From: Micromonospora haikouensis
Lineage (GTDB): Bacteria; Actinomycetota; Actinomycetes; Mycobacteriales; Micromonosporaceae
DNA: 52,625 bases
Reading direction: 5' to 3'
Assembly (NCBI RefSeq): GCF_900091595.1
Contig: NZ_FMCW01000039.1
Location: 1-52,625, forward strand
Shown here: positions 7,965 through 17,011 of the stretch, in pieces
How positions within the stretch are numbered: position 1 is the first letter of the stretch
Layout: every line of letters starts with the position of its first letter
Position numbers and translations under genes: made by a program
The notes under the pieces: model-generated
Database searches by the model: none
What the model saw: the letters and a program-made list of their open reading frames with translations, nothing else
Told to the model about the DNA's origin: nothing

Positions 7965-9005
7965 ATGCGGGTGACCTTGCGACTTGTCGAGTTCGTCGTC
8001 GCCGGCAACGAGGCCAGCGATCTGCTGCCGGTGCGCTCGCCGGCCGTGCTCGCCGCCCACCGCGCCCGGCGCGGCTTCTGGACCGTCCTCGACGAGGGCC
8101 CGGTCGAGCAGTGTCTCGCCCTGCTGCTCGAACACGACGACGGCGAGTGGTCCGCCCACCACGTCGACGCCGACGCCGGCACCGAGAACGGCCGCACCGA
8201 GGACGGCGAGGCGCTGGCCCACCACGACGGCTGGGTGTACGTCTTCGGCTCCCACTTCGGCTCGAAGGCCGGCCCGCTGCGCCCCCGCCGCGCGTTCGTG
8301 GCCCGGTTCCGCGAGGACGACGCCGTCGGCGGCCGGCTGCCGGTGCGGGTGGTGCGCAACCGGTTCCGGCTGCACCGGGCGGTCAACGACGCGCTGGCCG
8401 CCGCCGAGCTGACCACGCTGCCGCCGGGGCAACGGGTGCGGGAACGGTTCATCGCCGAGACGGTGGCCCGGGGCACCGCCCGGGCGAAGGGCTGGGTGAG
8501 CCGGCTCGCCGAGGGCGACCTGCCGCTCAACGTCGAGGCGGCGGCGTTCACCCCGCACGGGACGGTGCTGCTCGGCCTGCGCTTCCCGGTGACCACCGAC
8601 GGGGAGCCGATCCTGGTCGAGGTGGCCGGGGTGCCGGAGATGTTCGACGGCGGGGACTGGCCGCGGGCCCTCGGCGCGTACGCCCTGACCGGCGTGACCC
8701 CGCCGGGCGCGCTCACCGGCTTCCGCGCGCTCGTGCCGCTGTCCGACGGCGGCTACGCGGCGATCGTCGGCTCGATCGACGCGCTGGGCAAGGGCTCGGT
8801 GCTGCTCGACGACCACCCGCACGGCGGCGACGTCACCTCGCGGCACGTCCGGTTCCGGCTGGAGAAGGCGGCCGGGCATCTCGTGCCGGGCGAACTGGTG
8901 GCGGACCTGGCGCCGTTCCACCACGTGGAGGGGCTGGCCGAGGCCGACGGCCGCTGCTGGTATGTCACGGACGAGGACCACCGGGTCGCGCTCTGGATCG
9001 GCTGA
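7965..9005 (+). CDS. Conserved hypothetical protein, DUF3616-like
   Basis: The protein has 346 residues from ATG 7965. The sequence looks like a beta-rich soluble domain with repeated strand-turn patterns, for example DDGEWSAHHVDADAG, WVYVFGSHFGSKAGPLRP, AAAFTPHGTVLLGLRFPV, and VEGLAEADGRCWYVTDED. No signal peptide or membrane segment is present. The sequence GSHFGSKAG and the propeller-like repeats recall DUF3616-type proteins, but I am not certain of the family. No reaction can be assigned. The start lies only 12 bases from the GTG proposed for the divergent NUDIX gene, with a palindromic repeat filling the intergenic space, so its promoter is unclear. Confidence 0.72.
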   Translation: MRVTLRLVEFVVAGNEASDLLPVRSPAVLAAHRARRGFWTVLDEGPVEQCLALLLEHDDGEWSAHHVDADAGTENGRTEDGEALAHHDGWVYVFGSHFGSKAGPLRPRRAFVARFREDDAVGGRLPVRVVRNRFRLHRAVNDALAAAELTTLPPGQRVRERFIAETVARGTARAKGWVSRLAEGDLPLNVEAAAFTPHGTVLLGLRFPVTTDGEPILVEVAGVPEMFDGGDWPRALGAYALTGVTPPGALTGFRALVPLSDGGYAAIVGSIDALGKGSVLLDDHPHGGDVTSRHVRFRLEKAAGHLVPGELVADLAPFHHVEGLAEADGRCWYVTDEDHRVALWIG

Positions 9006-9311
9006 CCGGGCGCGCGGAACCGGGCGGGCGAGCCTCGGCCCGGCCGGGTTGGCGGACGGGGACACCTCTGCGGAGCAAGGGCCGCAGACCCTCGTGGTGC
9101 CGCCCGTCCGCCGGATCCTCCCCGGCCCCGGTGGCCGGGCCGGCGTCGGTGACGGACGGCCCGTACGGGACAACCCAGAGCATGCCGAAGGTCGACCGGG
9201 GACGTCGAGGTTTTTCATCCCACGCTTAAAAGTGGAGATAACTGCCGCCCGGGTACAGTGCGAACGGTCGGCAGTGTCTCCCCCCTCTGCCCGCCGCACG
9301 GGAGCGATCCA
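9006..9311. other. Intergenic region before the ArsR-type regulator
   Basis: This stretch has no supportable gene. It contains a short hairpin (CTGCGG, loop, CCGCAG) near 9066-9086 and an AT-richer patch at about 9210-9245 (TTTTTCATCCCACGCTTAAA) that is the likely promoter of the regulator at 9312. No repeat shared with the rest of the window is visible. Confidence 0.45.
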
Positions 9312-10316
9312 ATGCTGAAGATCTATTTCTCGCCCGACGACATCCTCCGGACCCGGGTGGCCCCGGGCGCGGACCCGCTCTGGGAGCTGATCCTCAGCGT
9401 GCACGTGCTCCAGGTCCGCAGCCCGGACCCGCTGACCTCCGGCTGGCGTCGGGGCGTCTCCCGGGAGCTGCGGCGGCTGGTCGGCGCGGAGCCGATGCGG
9501 CTGCTGTTCGCGCTGAACCCGGGGCGCGGCTACTTCCCCGACTTCCTCACCCCGCACGAGGGGCTCCAGGGGCTGGCGGAAGGGCTGGAGGCCATCCGCA
9601 GCACGCCCGTGCGGCTGCTGCACCGGGACATGACCCGGATGGCCGGGGAACACCCGCTGCCCGCCTCGGCGGGGGCGCTGGCCCGGGGCGAGCCCGAAAT
9701 GCTGCGCCACCTGACCGACTCGATGGAGCGGTACCGCGAGCTGGCGCTGAGCCCGTACTGGGCGCACATCCAGGCCGCGATCGACTCGGACCGGATGCGG
9801 CGCGCCCGGGCCCTGCTCGACGGCGGCGTCGAAGGGCTGCTCGACAGCTTCCGCCCGCTCGCCCGCTGGGACTCGGGGGTGCTGGAGATCCACGGCTACC
9901 CGGAGAGCCGGGAGTTGCACCTGGACGGCCGGGGCCTGCTGCTGGTGCCGTCGTTCTTCTGCGCCGGCACCCCCGTGGCGCTGGCCGACCCGGACCTGCC
10001 GCCGGTGCTCGTCTACCCGGTGGACCGGCTGGGCGGGCTCGTCACGGCGGGGACCGGCGGCGGCGCGTCGGCCCGGGCCGGCACGGGGCGGGAGGCGCTC
10101 GCCGCGCTGCTCGGCCGCACCAGGGCGGCGGTGCTGGAGGCCACCGACGCCGGCTGCACCACCGGCGAGGTGGCCCGCCGGCTGCGCATCTCGCCGGCGG
10201 CGGCGAGCCAGCACGCCACCGTGCTGCGCAACGCCGGCCTGCTGGTCAGCCACCGTGACCGCAACACCGTCCTGCACACCCTCACCCCGCTGGGCCGCGC
10301 CATCCTCGACGCGTGA
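9312..10316 (+). CDS. ArsR-type winged-helix regulator with DUF5937
   Basis: The product has 334 residues from ATG 9312, with GGGAG a few bases upstream. The N-terminal two thirds (MLKIYFSPDDILRTRVAPGA, PLWELILSVHVLQVR) form the DUF5937-type region. The C-terminal about 70 residues are a winged helix-turn-helix with AVLEATDAGCTTGEVARRLR, ISPAAASQHATVLRNAGLL and the wing VSHRDRNTVLHTLT. Proteins of this build are cytoplasmic DNA-binding repressors or activators whose ligand is unknown. No metal-binding Cys motif typical of the arsenic sensors is seen. It is followed by the convergent F420 genes and has its own upstream AT-richer patch. Targets cannot be inferred from position. Confidence 0.87.
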   Translation: MLKIYFSPDDILRTRVAPGADPLWELILSVHVLQVRSPDPLTSGWRRGVSRELRRLVGAEPMRLLFALNPGRGYFPDFLTPHEGLQGLAEGLEAIRSTPVRLLHRDMTRMAGEHPLPASAGALARGEPEMLRHLTDSMERYRELALSPYWAHIQAAIDSDRMRRARALLDGGVEGLLDSFRPLARWDSGVLEIHGYPESRELHLDGRGLLLVPSFFCAGTPVALADPDLPPVLVYPVDRLGGLVTAGTGGGASARAGTGREALAALLGRTRAAVLEATDAGCTTGEVARRLRISPAAASQHATVLRNAGLLVSHRDRNTVLHTLTPLGRAILDA

Positions 10317-10359
10317 CCCCGCCCGGGCGACCCGTGGCCGGAGCGCCGGGCGGGCGGCC

Positions 10360-11448
10360 TCAGAGCGCCAGGCAGGCGGCGGCCGTGCTGCCCGGCGGGG
10401 GCGGCAGCAGGGTCGACGGGACGCCCTCGGCGGCCAGGGCGGTGCGCAGGCGTTGCAGGTCCGCGCCGAGTCGCACCAGGCCGGCCGGGTCGACCGGCGT
10501 CGGCGGCTGCCCGAGCACCAGGGCGGTGGCCCGCTGCGGCCAGCCGGGCACGGTGGCGACCAGCGCGGCGCGTACCTCGTCGTCGGCGACGGGGGTGAAG
10601 ACCGTGCCGGGGGCGACCATGCCGGCCACCGCGGCGATGGCCCGCGCCACCGCCGCCGGGTCGGCGGGGGCCTCGCCGGGGCCGTCGGGCAGGGTCGCGG
10701 CGGCGGCCAGCCCGGCGGCGCGTGCCTCCGCCGTGCCGAGCGAGAACAGGTCCAACTCCGCGTCGCGGACCAGCGCCCGCGCGCCGACGCCGTCGTCGGG
10801 CGCGGTCGCGGTGAGGTACCCGCGGACCACGGCCACCGGGACCTGGTCGCACTTGCCCTTGATCAGCTCGCCGGCGCCGGCCAGCTCGTCCACCACCGCC
10901 ATCTGGGTGAGCTGAAGCTCGTTGCCGTACGGGTCGACCTCGCCCCGGTGGTCGCGGATCGCCGGCATCCCGGCCACCCCGAGCGCCACGTCGGTGAGGC
11001 CGTTGCGCCAGGGCCGGCCCATCGTGTCGGTGACGATCACCGCGACGTCCAGGTCGTAGCGCTCGCGCAGCGCCGCCCGCAGGGCCCGCGCCGAGGCGTC
11101 CGGGTCCTGCGGGAGCAGCACCAGCCGGGTCTTGTCGACGTTCGAGGCGTCGATGCCGGCCGACGCCATCACGAAGCCGTGGTGGGTCTGCACGATCCGG
11201 GTCGCGCCCCGGGCGGCCACGACCCGGGCCGTCTCGGCGGCCAGCACCTCGTCGCGGGCGGCCAGCCGCTCCGGCCCGTCGGCCGGCACGTCCACCAGCC
11301 GCCCCTCCGCCTTGGAGACGATCTTGCTGGTCACCACGAGCACGTCGCCGTCGCGCAGCCACGGCGCGGCAGTGGCGATCAACACCGCCAGGTCGTCACC
11401 CTCGGTCACGTCGCCGATGCCCAGCACCGGCAGGATCTCCAGCCTCAC
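10360..11448 (-). CDS. fbiB: Coenzyme F420-0:L-glutamate ligase (CofE domain, short FbiB)
   Basis: The product has 362 residues from a GTG at 11446-11448 that overlaps the stop of fbiA (GTGA), so the two are translationally coupled. It adds glutamate residues to F420-0 in the cytoplasm using GTP. The CofE domain fills about residues 1-250: LPVLGIGDVTEGDDLA, VTSKIVSKAEGR, the RIVQTHHGFVMASAGIDASN loop, DTMGRPWRNGLTDVALGVAG, and GKCDQVPVAVVRG. The mycobacterial FbiB carries a further C-terminal FMN-binding domain of about 200 residues that reduces dehydro-F420-0. Here only about 110 Ala/Pro-rich residues follow and I recognise no flavin motif. The reductase step may be supplied by another gene. 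Confidence 0.9.
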   Translation of the reverse strand: MRLEILPVLGIGDVTEGDDLAVLIATAAPWLRDGDVLVVTSKIVSKAEGRLVDVPADGPERLAARDEVLAAETARVVAARGATRIVQTHHGFVMASAGIDASNVDKTRLVLLPQDPDASARALRAALRERYDLDVAVIVTDTMGRPWRNGLTDVALGVAGMPAIRDHRGEVDPYGNELQLTQMAVVDELAGAGELIKGKCDQVPVAVVRGYLTATAPDDGVGARALVRDAELDLFSLGTAEARAAGLAAAATLPDGPGEAPADPAAVARAIAAVAGMVAPGTVFTPVADDEVRAALVATVPGWPQRATALVLGQPPTPVDPAGLVRLGADLQRLRTALAAEGVPSTLLPPPPGSTAAACLAL

Positions 11449-12398
11449 GCCGGCTCCACCGCCGCCCGCACCATCGCCGCCGTCGCCGCCTCGTCGGTCA
11501 TCAGCAGCGGGACCGCCCGGACCGGCACGCCCGGCACCATCGCGTCGGCGTCCTCGGGGGCGACCAGCCAGCCGTCCAGCAGCCCGCCGGAGGACCGGGC
11601 ACCGTACAGGCCGCCCACCCCGGCGGCGCTGCACTCGACGCCGAGGACGGCCAGGCAGCGGTCGGCCATCCCGCGCACCGCCGCGCCGCCGATGATCGGG
11701 GACACCCCGATCACCGGGGCCGACCCGTCGGCGAGCGCCTCGCGCAGCCCCGGCACGGCCAGCACCGGCGCGACGCTCACCACCGGGTTGCTCGGCGCGA
11801 CCAGCACCACGTCGGCGGCGGCGATCGCGTCGAGCACGCCGGGCGCGGGCTTCGCCGCCTCCGCGCCGACGAAGACGAACCGGTGGGTGGGGATGCCGGC
11901 GCGGTGCCGGATCCACCACTCCTGGAAGTGGATCGCCCGCTGGCCGCCGCCGTCGGGGTCGCTCACCACCACGTGCGTCTCCAGCCGGTCGTCGGTCGCC
12001 GGCAGCACGCGTACGCCGGGCTGCCAGCGCGTCGCCAGCGCCTCGGTGACCGCCGACAGGGGGTACCCGCCGGTGAGCATGGTGGTGCGCACCAGGTGGG
12101 TGGCGACGTCCCGGTCGCCGAGCCCGAACCAGGCCGGCTCCGCGCCGTACGCGGCCAGCTCCGACTTCACCGCCCAGGTCTCGTCGGCCCGGCCCCAGCC
12201 CCGCTCGGCGTCGGCCCCGCCGCCGAGGGTGTACATGACGCTGTCCAGGTCGGGGCAGACCTTGAGCCCGTGCAGGTAGAGGTCGTCGCCGACGTTGACC
12301 ACGGCGGTCACCTCGGCGCCCACCTCGCGGGCGTACGCCCGGACGCCGAGCAGGAATCGGGCACCCCCGATGCCGCCGGCCAGTACGACGATGCGCAT
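11445..12398 (-). CDS. fbiA: 2-phospho-L-lactate (phosphoenolpyruvyl) transferase of F420 synthesis
   Basis: A 317-residue protein from the ATG at 12396-12398; GGGAGG lies at a proper distance upstream, whereas the ATG at 12407 is too close to it. It transfers the phospho-enolpyruvyl or phospho-lactyl group from its GDP-linked donor to FO. The N-terminus MRIVVLAGGIGGARFLLGV is the characteristic nucleotide-binding start. Further signatures are VNVGDDLYLHGLKVCPDLDS, GRADETWAVKSELAAYG, WFGLGDRDVATHLVRT and VVLVAPSNPVVSVAPVLAVPG. The gene is first of a two-gene minus-strand unit with fbiB, and it is divergent from the membrane protein at 12498. Confidence 0.94.
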   Translation of the reverse strand: MRIVVLAGGIGGARFLLGVRAYAREVGAEVTAVVNVGDDLYLHGLKVCPDLDSVMYTLGGGADAERGWGRADETWAVKSELAAYGAEPAWFGLGDRDVATHLVRTTMLTGGYPLSAVTEALATRWQPGVRVLPATDDRLETHVVVSDPDGGGQRAIHFQEWWIRHRAGIPTHRFVFVGAEAAKPAPGVLDAIAAADVVLVAPSNPVVSVAPVLAVPGLREALADGSAPVIGVSPIIGGAAVRGMADRCLAVLGVECSAAGVGGLYGARSSGGLLDGWLVAPEDADAMVPGVPVRAVPLLMTDEAATAAMVRAAVEPA

Positions 12399-12497
12399 GC
12401 CGCCCATCCTCCCGCACGCCCCGCGCCGGGGTCGCCGGTGCCCGGGGAGACTAGGCTCACGTCGGCAACTGTCCGTTACCGCCCCGAGGGGGAGTTC

Positions 12498-13487
12498 GTG
12501 ACCAGCCCCGCCGAGCCCGCGTCCGGTGACGCGGCGCCCGCGTCCCACCCCGCCACCCCGGCCCGTCGGCTCACCGACCCGTTGCGCGAGCTGATCGCGC
12601 TCGCGCTGCTCGGCGCGAACGCCGTGCTGCTGTTCGTCGGCCTGATCCGGCTGCTCGCCCCGACCGACTACAGCACCTTTTACAGCCGGGCGGGCAGTGG
12701 CTTCTTCTCGTTCGCCGGCCTGGAGGCGGCCGTGCTGCCGGTGCTGGCCGTGCTGCTCGCCACGCACGTCGCCCCCGTGGCGCAGCGGGCGAAGCTGATC
12801 GTCCAGGTGGCGCTGGTCGAGTACGCCGTCGCCGCCCTTCTCGCCGCGCTCACCCTGCTGATCTGGACGGTCGACCGGCTGGCCAAGGCGGAGGTCCTCG
12901 ACGCGTTCCTCGGCCTGCTGACCCGGGCCGCCTGGCTGGCGATCTTCGCGTCCGGCGCGTTCGTGGTCTTCCGGGTCTGGCGCGCCCTCTACTTCACCCC
13001 GAAGCCGAAGCCGGCCCCCGGCATGTACGGCCAGCCGCAGCCGGGCTGGCCGCAGCAGCCGGGTCAGGGCGGGCCGCAGGGCTGGGGCCCGGGGCAGCAG
13101 GGCGGCTGGCCGTCCGCCGGGCAGCAGCCCGGTTACCCGGTCGCCGGGCAGCAGGCTGGTTACCCCTCCGCCGGTCAGCCGGGTGGATTCCCGGCCTCCG
13201 CACCGCCCGCCTCCGCACCGCCCGCCTCCGCGCCGCCGGCTTCCGCGCCCCCGTACCTGGCCCCGCCGCAGTCCGGCTCGCCGTTCACGCCGCCCCAGGC
13301 GGGCGCGCAGCCGGCCTCGCCGTTCCCCCCGCCGCAGCCCATGGCGCCCGCCGCGCCCCCGTTCGGGCAGCCGCCGTCGGCCGACCCGACCCAGGCGATC
13401 CCGCGCCAGCCCGGCGAGCCGGGCGCGTCCGGCGGCGAGCGGAACTCCGACGCCGACCGCACCCAGCGCTTCCCGCGCGAGGACTGA
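12498..13487 (+). CDS. Membrane protein with Pro/Gln/Ala-rich repetitive tail
   Basis: The product has 329 residues from GTG 12498, preceded by GGGGGAG. Four hydrophobic segments occupy about residues 30-165: LIALALLGANAVLLFVGLI, AAVLPVLAVLLATHVAP, LVEYAVAALLAALTLLIW, and RAAWLAIFASGAFVVFRVW. The remaining about 155 residues are low-complexity: glycine-glutamine-proline repeats of the type GQQPGYP, then four ASAPP units, then more proline. The chain ends in a charged segment. Such tails are often unstructured and cytoplasmic, with possible phosphorylation at the terminal Thr residues (DPTQAIPRQ, DRTQRFPRED). No enzyme function is seen. A strong terminator follows the stop. Confidence 0.78.
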   Translation: MTSPAEPASGDAAPASHPATPARRLTDPLRELIALALLGANAVLLFVGLIRLLAPTDYSTFYSRAGSGFFSFAGLEAAVLPVLAVLLATHVAPVAQRAKLIVQVALVEYAVAALLAALTLLIWTVDRLAKAEVLDAFLGLLTRAAWLAIFASGAFVVFRVWRALYFTPKPKPAPGMYGQPQPGWPQQPGQGGPQGWGPGQQGGWPSAGQQPGYPVAGQQAGYPSAGQPGGFPASAPPASAPPASAPPASAPPYLAPPQSGSPFTPPQAGAQPASPFPPPQPMAPAAPPFGQPPSADPTQAIPRQPGEPGASGGERNSDADRTQRFPRED

Positions 13488-13496
13488 ACCGCCGCC

Positions 13497-13556
13497 CGTC
13501 GGGTGGGCTCCCCGGCCGGTCGCGGCCGCCGGGGGAGCCCACCCGACGCGCTTTTC
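13497..13556 (+). terminator. Rho-independent-like terminator after the 12498 gene
   Basis: CGTCGGGTGGGCTCCC at 13497-13512 pairs with GGGAGCCCACCCGACG ending at 13548, and CGCTTTT follows. The stem extends further with GC pairs on both sides of the loop. It begins 10 bases after the stop codon. Confidence 0.8.
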
Positions 13557-13626
13557 GGCATGCTGGTCACCGCCGCGTGGCAGAGCGTCACTTCCCGAGG
13601 TCGGAGCGCACCATCCCGGTCCGCCC

Positions 13627-13755
13627 CCCTTTGCTCTGCACCCGGATACGCAACGCACTACGCACCGTGTCGGGATCGCCGAACCCGCGCCATCCATGGC
13701 CTTGCATCTGCCCAGCCCGCCCCCGGTGTTGCGCCCATGGGTGCAGAGCAAAGGG
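13627..13755. repeat. 129-bp MITE-like element with 17-bp perfect terminal inverted repeats
   Basis: CCCTTTGCTCTGCACCC at 13627-13643 is the exact reverse complement of 13739-13755. The interior is non-coding, with a nested palindrome around CCATGG. Together with the terminator it accounts for most of the 434-base gap between the membrane protein and fbiC. No other gene is seen in this gap. Confidence 0.65.
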
Positions 13756-13921
13756 AGCGAGGGACGTCTGGCGGGGTCGGCCAGACGTGACGGACAGTCA
13801 GCCCGGGGAGCCGCCGTGGGTCGCCGCTCGCCCGTCACCGACCGTGTCCGGCGAGGCCGCCGCGTCAAAGGTGGCCTGGCCAGCGGATCAGGGCCGCCGG
13901 CAGGGCGCATAGGCTGGGCGG

Positions 13922-16486
13922 ATGGTTGATCGCACCGAGCCCCGCCCCACCGCGGCCAGCATCGAGCGCGCCCTGCGCCGGGCCGCCTCCGGGCTCGCGC
14001 TGGACGTCGACGAGGCCGCCGCCCTGCTCGCCGCCCGGGGTGCCGCCCTCGACGAGCTGCTCCGCGTCGCCGGTGACATCCGCGACGCCGGGCTGCGCGA
14101 CGCCGGCCGCCCCGGCGTCGTCACGTACTCGAAGAAGGTCTTCGTCCCGTTGACCCGGCTCTGCCGGGACCGCTGCCACTACTGCACCTTCGCCACCGTC
14201 CCGCACCGCCTGCCGGCCGCCTTCCTCGACCGGGACGAGGTGCTCGCCATCGCCCGGCAGGGCGCGGCGCAGGGCTGCAAGGAGGCGCTGTTCACCCTCG
14301 GCGACCGGCCCGAGGAGCGCTGGCCGGCCGCCCGGGAGTGGCTGGACGCGCGCGGCTACGACTCGACCCTCGACTACCTGCGCGCCTGCGCGGTGGCGGT
14401 GCTGGAGGAGACCGGCCTGCTGCCCCACCTCAACCCCGGGGTGCTCTCCTGGTCGGAGCTCCAGCGGCTCAAGCCCGTCGCGCCGAGCATGGGCATGATG
14501 CTGGAGACCACCGCGACGCGGCTGTGGTCGGAGCCGGGCGGCCCGCACTTCGGCTCGCCCGACAAGGAGCCGGCGGTGCGGCTGCGGGTGCTCGACGACG
14601 CCGGCCGGGTCGGGGTGCCGTTCACCACGGGCATCCTGATCGGCATCGGCGAGACCCCGGCCGAGCGGGTCGACGCGCTCTTCGCGATCCGCCGGGCCCA
14701 GCGCGCGTACGGCCACCTCCAGGAGGTGATCGTGCAGAACTTCCGCGCCAAGCCGGACACGGCGATGCGCGGCATGCCCGACGCTGAGCTGCACGACCTC
14801 GCCGCCACGGTGGCGGTGGCCCGGGTGCTGCTCGGCCCCGGCGCCCGGATCCAGGCCCCGCCGAACCTGATCGCCGGCGAGTACGCCCTGCTGCTGCGCG
14901 CCGGCATCGACGACTGGGGCGGCGTCTCGCCGGTGACCCCCGACCACGTCAACCCGGAACGCCCCTGGCCGCAGCTCGACGAGCTGGCCCGGCGCACGGC
15001 GGAGGCCGGCTTCACGCTGCGCGAGCGGCTGACGATCTACCCCGAGTACGTCCGGGCCGGCGACCCGTGGCTGGACCCGCGCCTGCAGCCGCACGTGTCC
15101 GCGCTGGCCGACCCGGCGACCGGCCTCGCCGTCGAGTCGGCCCGCCCGCAGGGCCGGCCCTGGCAGGAGCCGGAGGAGGTGTTCGGCGGCGGGCGGACCG
15201 ACCTGCACGCCACCATCGACACCACCGGCCGCACCGGCGACCGGCGCGGCGACTTCGACAACGTCTACGGCGACTGGTCGGAGGTGGCCGCGCAGGCCGA
15301 CGCGAGCCGGGCGGGAGCAGGGGCGGCAGCGGCAGCGGCGGCGGGAGCGGCAGCGACGGCCGGGGAGGGCGCCGGGGACGCCGAGCTGCGGGCCGGGCTG
15401 CGGCTGGCCGCCGACGACCCGGCGGCGCTGCTGACGCCGGCCCACGAGGCGAAGGCGCTCGCCCTGTTCGCCGCCGACGGGCCGGCGCTGGACGCGCTGT
15501 GCCGGATCGCCGACGACGTGCGCCGCGACACCGTCGGCGACGACGTCACCTACGTCGTCAACCGCAACATCAACTTCAGCAACGTCTGCTACGTCGGCTG
15601 CCGGTTCTGCGCGTTCGCCCAGCGGGAGCGCGACGCCGACGCGTACCGGCTCTCCGTCGACCAGGTGGCCGACCGGGCCGAGGAGGCGTGGGCCGCCGGC
15701 GCGACGGAGGTCTGCCTCCAGGGCGGCATCGACCCGAAGCTGCCGGTCACCGGGTACGCGGACCTGATCCGGGCGATCAAGGCCCGGGTGCCGGGGATGC
15801 ACGTGCACGCGTTCTCCCCGATGGAGATCGTCACGGCGGCGGCGAAGGCCGGCGTGCCGGTGAAGGAGTGGCTGACCGGGCTGCGCGAGGCTGGCCTCGA
15901 CACCATCCCGGGCACCGCCGCCGAGATCCTCGACGACGAGGTGCGCTGGGTGCTCACCAAGGGCAAGCTGCCGGCCGCCGCCTGGGTCGAGGTGGTCTCG
16001 ACGGCCCACGAGCTGGGCATCCGGTCCAGCTCCACCATGATGTACGGCCACGTCGACCACCCCGGGCAGTGGCTGGCCCACTTCCGGGTGCTGGCCGGGG
16101 TGCAGGACCGCACCGGCGGGTTCACCGAGTTCGTGGCGCTGCCGTTCGTGCACACCAACGCCCCGATCTACCTCGCCGGCATCGCCCGGCCCGGCCCCAC
16201 GTGGCGGGAGAACCGGGCGGTGCACGCGATGGCCCGGCTGCTGCTGCACGGCCGGATCGACAACATCCAGTGCTCCTGGGTGAAGCTCGGCGACGCCGGG
16301 ACGGCGGCGATGCTCAACGGCGGCTGCAACGACCTGGGCGGCACCCTGATGGAGGAGACGATCTCCCGGATGGCCGGCTCGGGCAACGGCTCGGCGCGCA
16401 CCGAGGAGCAGTTGCGGGCCATCGCGGCGCTGGCCGGACGACCGGCGCGCAAGCGGAAGACCGCGTACGGTCACCTTCAGCCGTAG
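13922..16486 (+). CDS. fbiC: FO synthase, fused CofG/CofH radical SAM enzyme
   Basis: The product has 854 residues from ATG 13922. It makes 7,8-didemethyl-8-hydroxy-5-deazariboflavin (FO), the F420 chromophore, from tyrosine and the flavin precursor 5-amino-6-ribitylaminouracil. Two radical SAM domains are fused. The CofG-like half has CRDRCHYC with the cluster cysteines at residues 81, 85 and 88. The CofH-like half has CYVGCRFC with cysteines 556, 560 and 563. A low-complexity Ala/Gly linker at about residues 460-485 separates them, which explains why some organisms have two genes. Length and order match actinobacterial FbiC. It lies within 2.5 kb of fbiA and fbiB but on the opposite strand. 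Confidence 0.96.
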   Translation: MVDRTEPRPTAASIERALRRAASGLALDVDEAAALLAARGAALDELLRVAGDIRDAGLRDAGRPGVVTYSKKVFVPLTRLCRDRCHYCTFATVPHRLPAAFLDRDEVLAIARQGAAQGCKEALFTLGDRPEERWPAAREWLDARGYDSTLDYLRACAVAVLEETGLLPHLNPGVLSWSELQRLKPVAPSMGMMLETTATRLWSEPGGPHFGSPDKEPAVRLRVLDDAGRVGVPFTTGILIGIGETPAERVDALFAIRRAQRAYGHLQEVIVQNFRAKPDTAMRGMPDAELHDLAATVAVARVLLGPGARIQAPPNLIAGEYALLLRAGIDDWGGVSPVTPDHVNPERPWPQLDELARRTAEAGFTLRERLTIYPEYVRAGDPWLDPRLQPHVSALADPATGLAVESARPQGRPWQEPEEVFGGGRTDLHATIDTTGRTGDRRGDFDNVYGDWSEVAAQADASRAGAGAAAAAAAGAAATAGEGAGDAELRAGLRLAADDPAALLTPAHEAKALALFAADGPALDALCRIADDVRRDTVGDDVTYVVNRNINFSNVCYVGCRFCAFAQRERDADAYRLSVDQVADRAEEAWAAGATEVCLQGGIDPKLPVTGYADLIRAIKARVPGMHVHAFSPMEIVTAAAKAGVPVKEWLTGLREAGLDTIPGTAAEILDDEVRWVLTKGKLPAAAWVEVVSTAHELGIRSSSTMMYGHVDHPGQWLAHFRVLAGVQDRTGGFTEFVALPFVHTNAPIYLAGIARPGPTWRENRAVHAMARLLLHGRIDNIQCSWVKLGDAGTAAMLNGGCNDLGGTLMEETISRMAGSGNGSARTEEQLRAIAALAGRPARKRKTAYGHLQP

Positions 16487-16641
16487 CGTCGAACCTTTCC
16501 GGCGTGCGGGCCGTACCACTGCTTGCCGGCGGCGGCTGAGGCCAGAGCCGCGGTCGGCGGCCCCCTGCGGGCCCGGCGGTCGGCCGGCCCCGCCTTTCGT
16601 CACCGCGGGCGCGGACGCGCCGCGCGCCGGAAAGGTTGCCC

Positions 16642-16917
16642 ATGTCCAGTGATCAGCGGAAGCGGCGTTGGCCGCGACTGACCCGCCGGCAGACGTTGAC
16701 CGCCGCGGCGAGCGCCACCCTCGGGGCCGCCGCGCTCACCGTGCCCGGGTTGTCCGCGGCGCAGAACTCCCCGTCGTCTGGCGGGAAGAAGGACGAGCCC
16801 ATCGTCGTGCACCTGCGGGGCGGCGACGCCATGGACGTCTTCGTCGGCACGTCCCGGATCGAGGTACGCGACCGCGGCCTGGCGGACCGGCTGCGGCGCG
16901 CCGCCGGCAAGCGCTGA
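16642..16917 (+). CDS. Small Tat-signal protein, probably exported
   Basis: A 91-residue protein from ATG 16642, with GGAAAGG upstream. The N-terminus has a twin-arginine pattern, RLTRRQTLTAAASATLG, followed by a hydrophobic stretch and a likely signal-peptidase site after LSAAQ (about residue 40), so the mature part would be only about 50 residues. The mature segment EPIVVHLRGGDAMDVFVGTS is a compact beta-like piece with no catalytic motif. It is immediately upstream of the DUF4331 gene, 94 bases away and in the same direction. The DUF4331 protein itself has no signal peptide, so this small protein may act as its partner. That role is inference. Confidence 0.75.
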   Translation: MSSDQRKRRWPRLTRRQTLTAAASATLGAAALTVPGLSAAQNSPSSGGKKDEPIVVHLRGGDAMDVFVGTSRIEVRDRGLADRLRRAAGKR

Positions 16918-17011
16918 CGCCGGCCCGGTCCCGTCTCTCCGGCGCGGTTTTCGGCGCCGGCCCTCTCCACTCTTCCCCTGATCGCTTGCTGCCCAGTGAG
17001 GTTGGTCCGCC

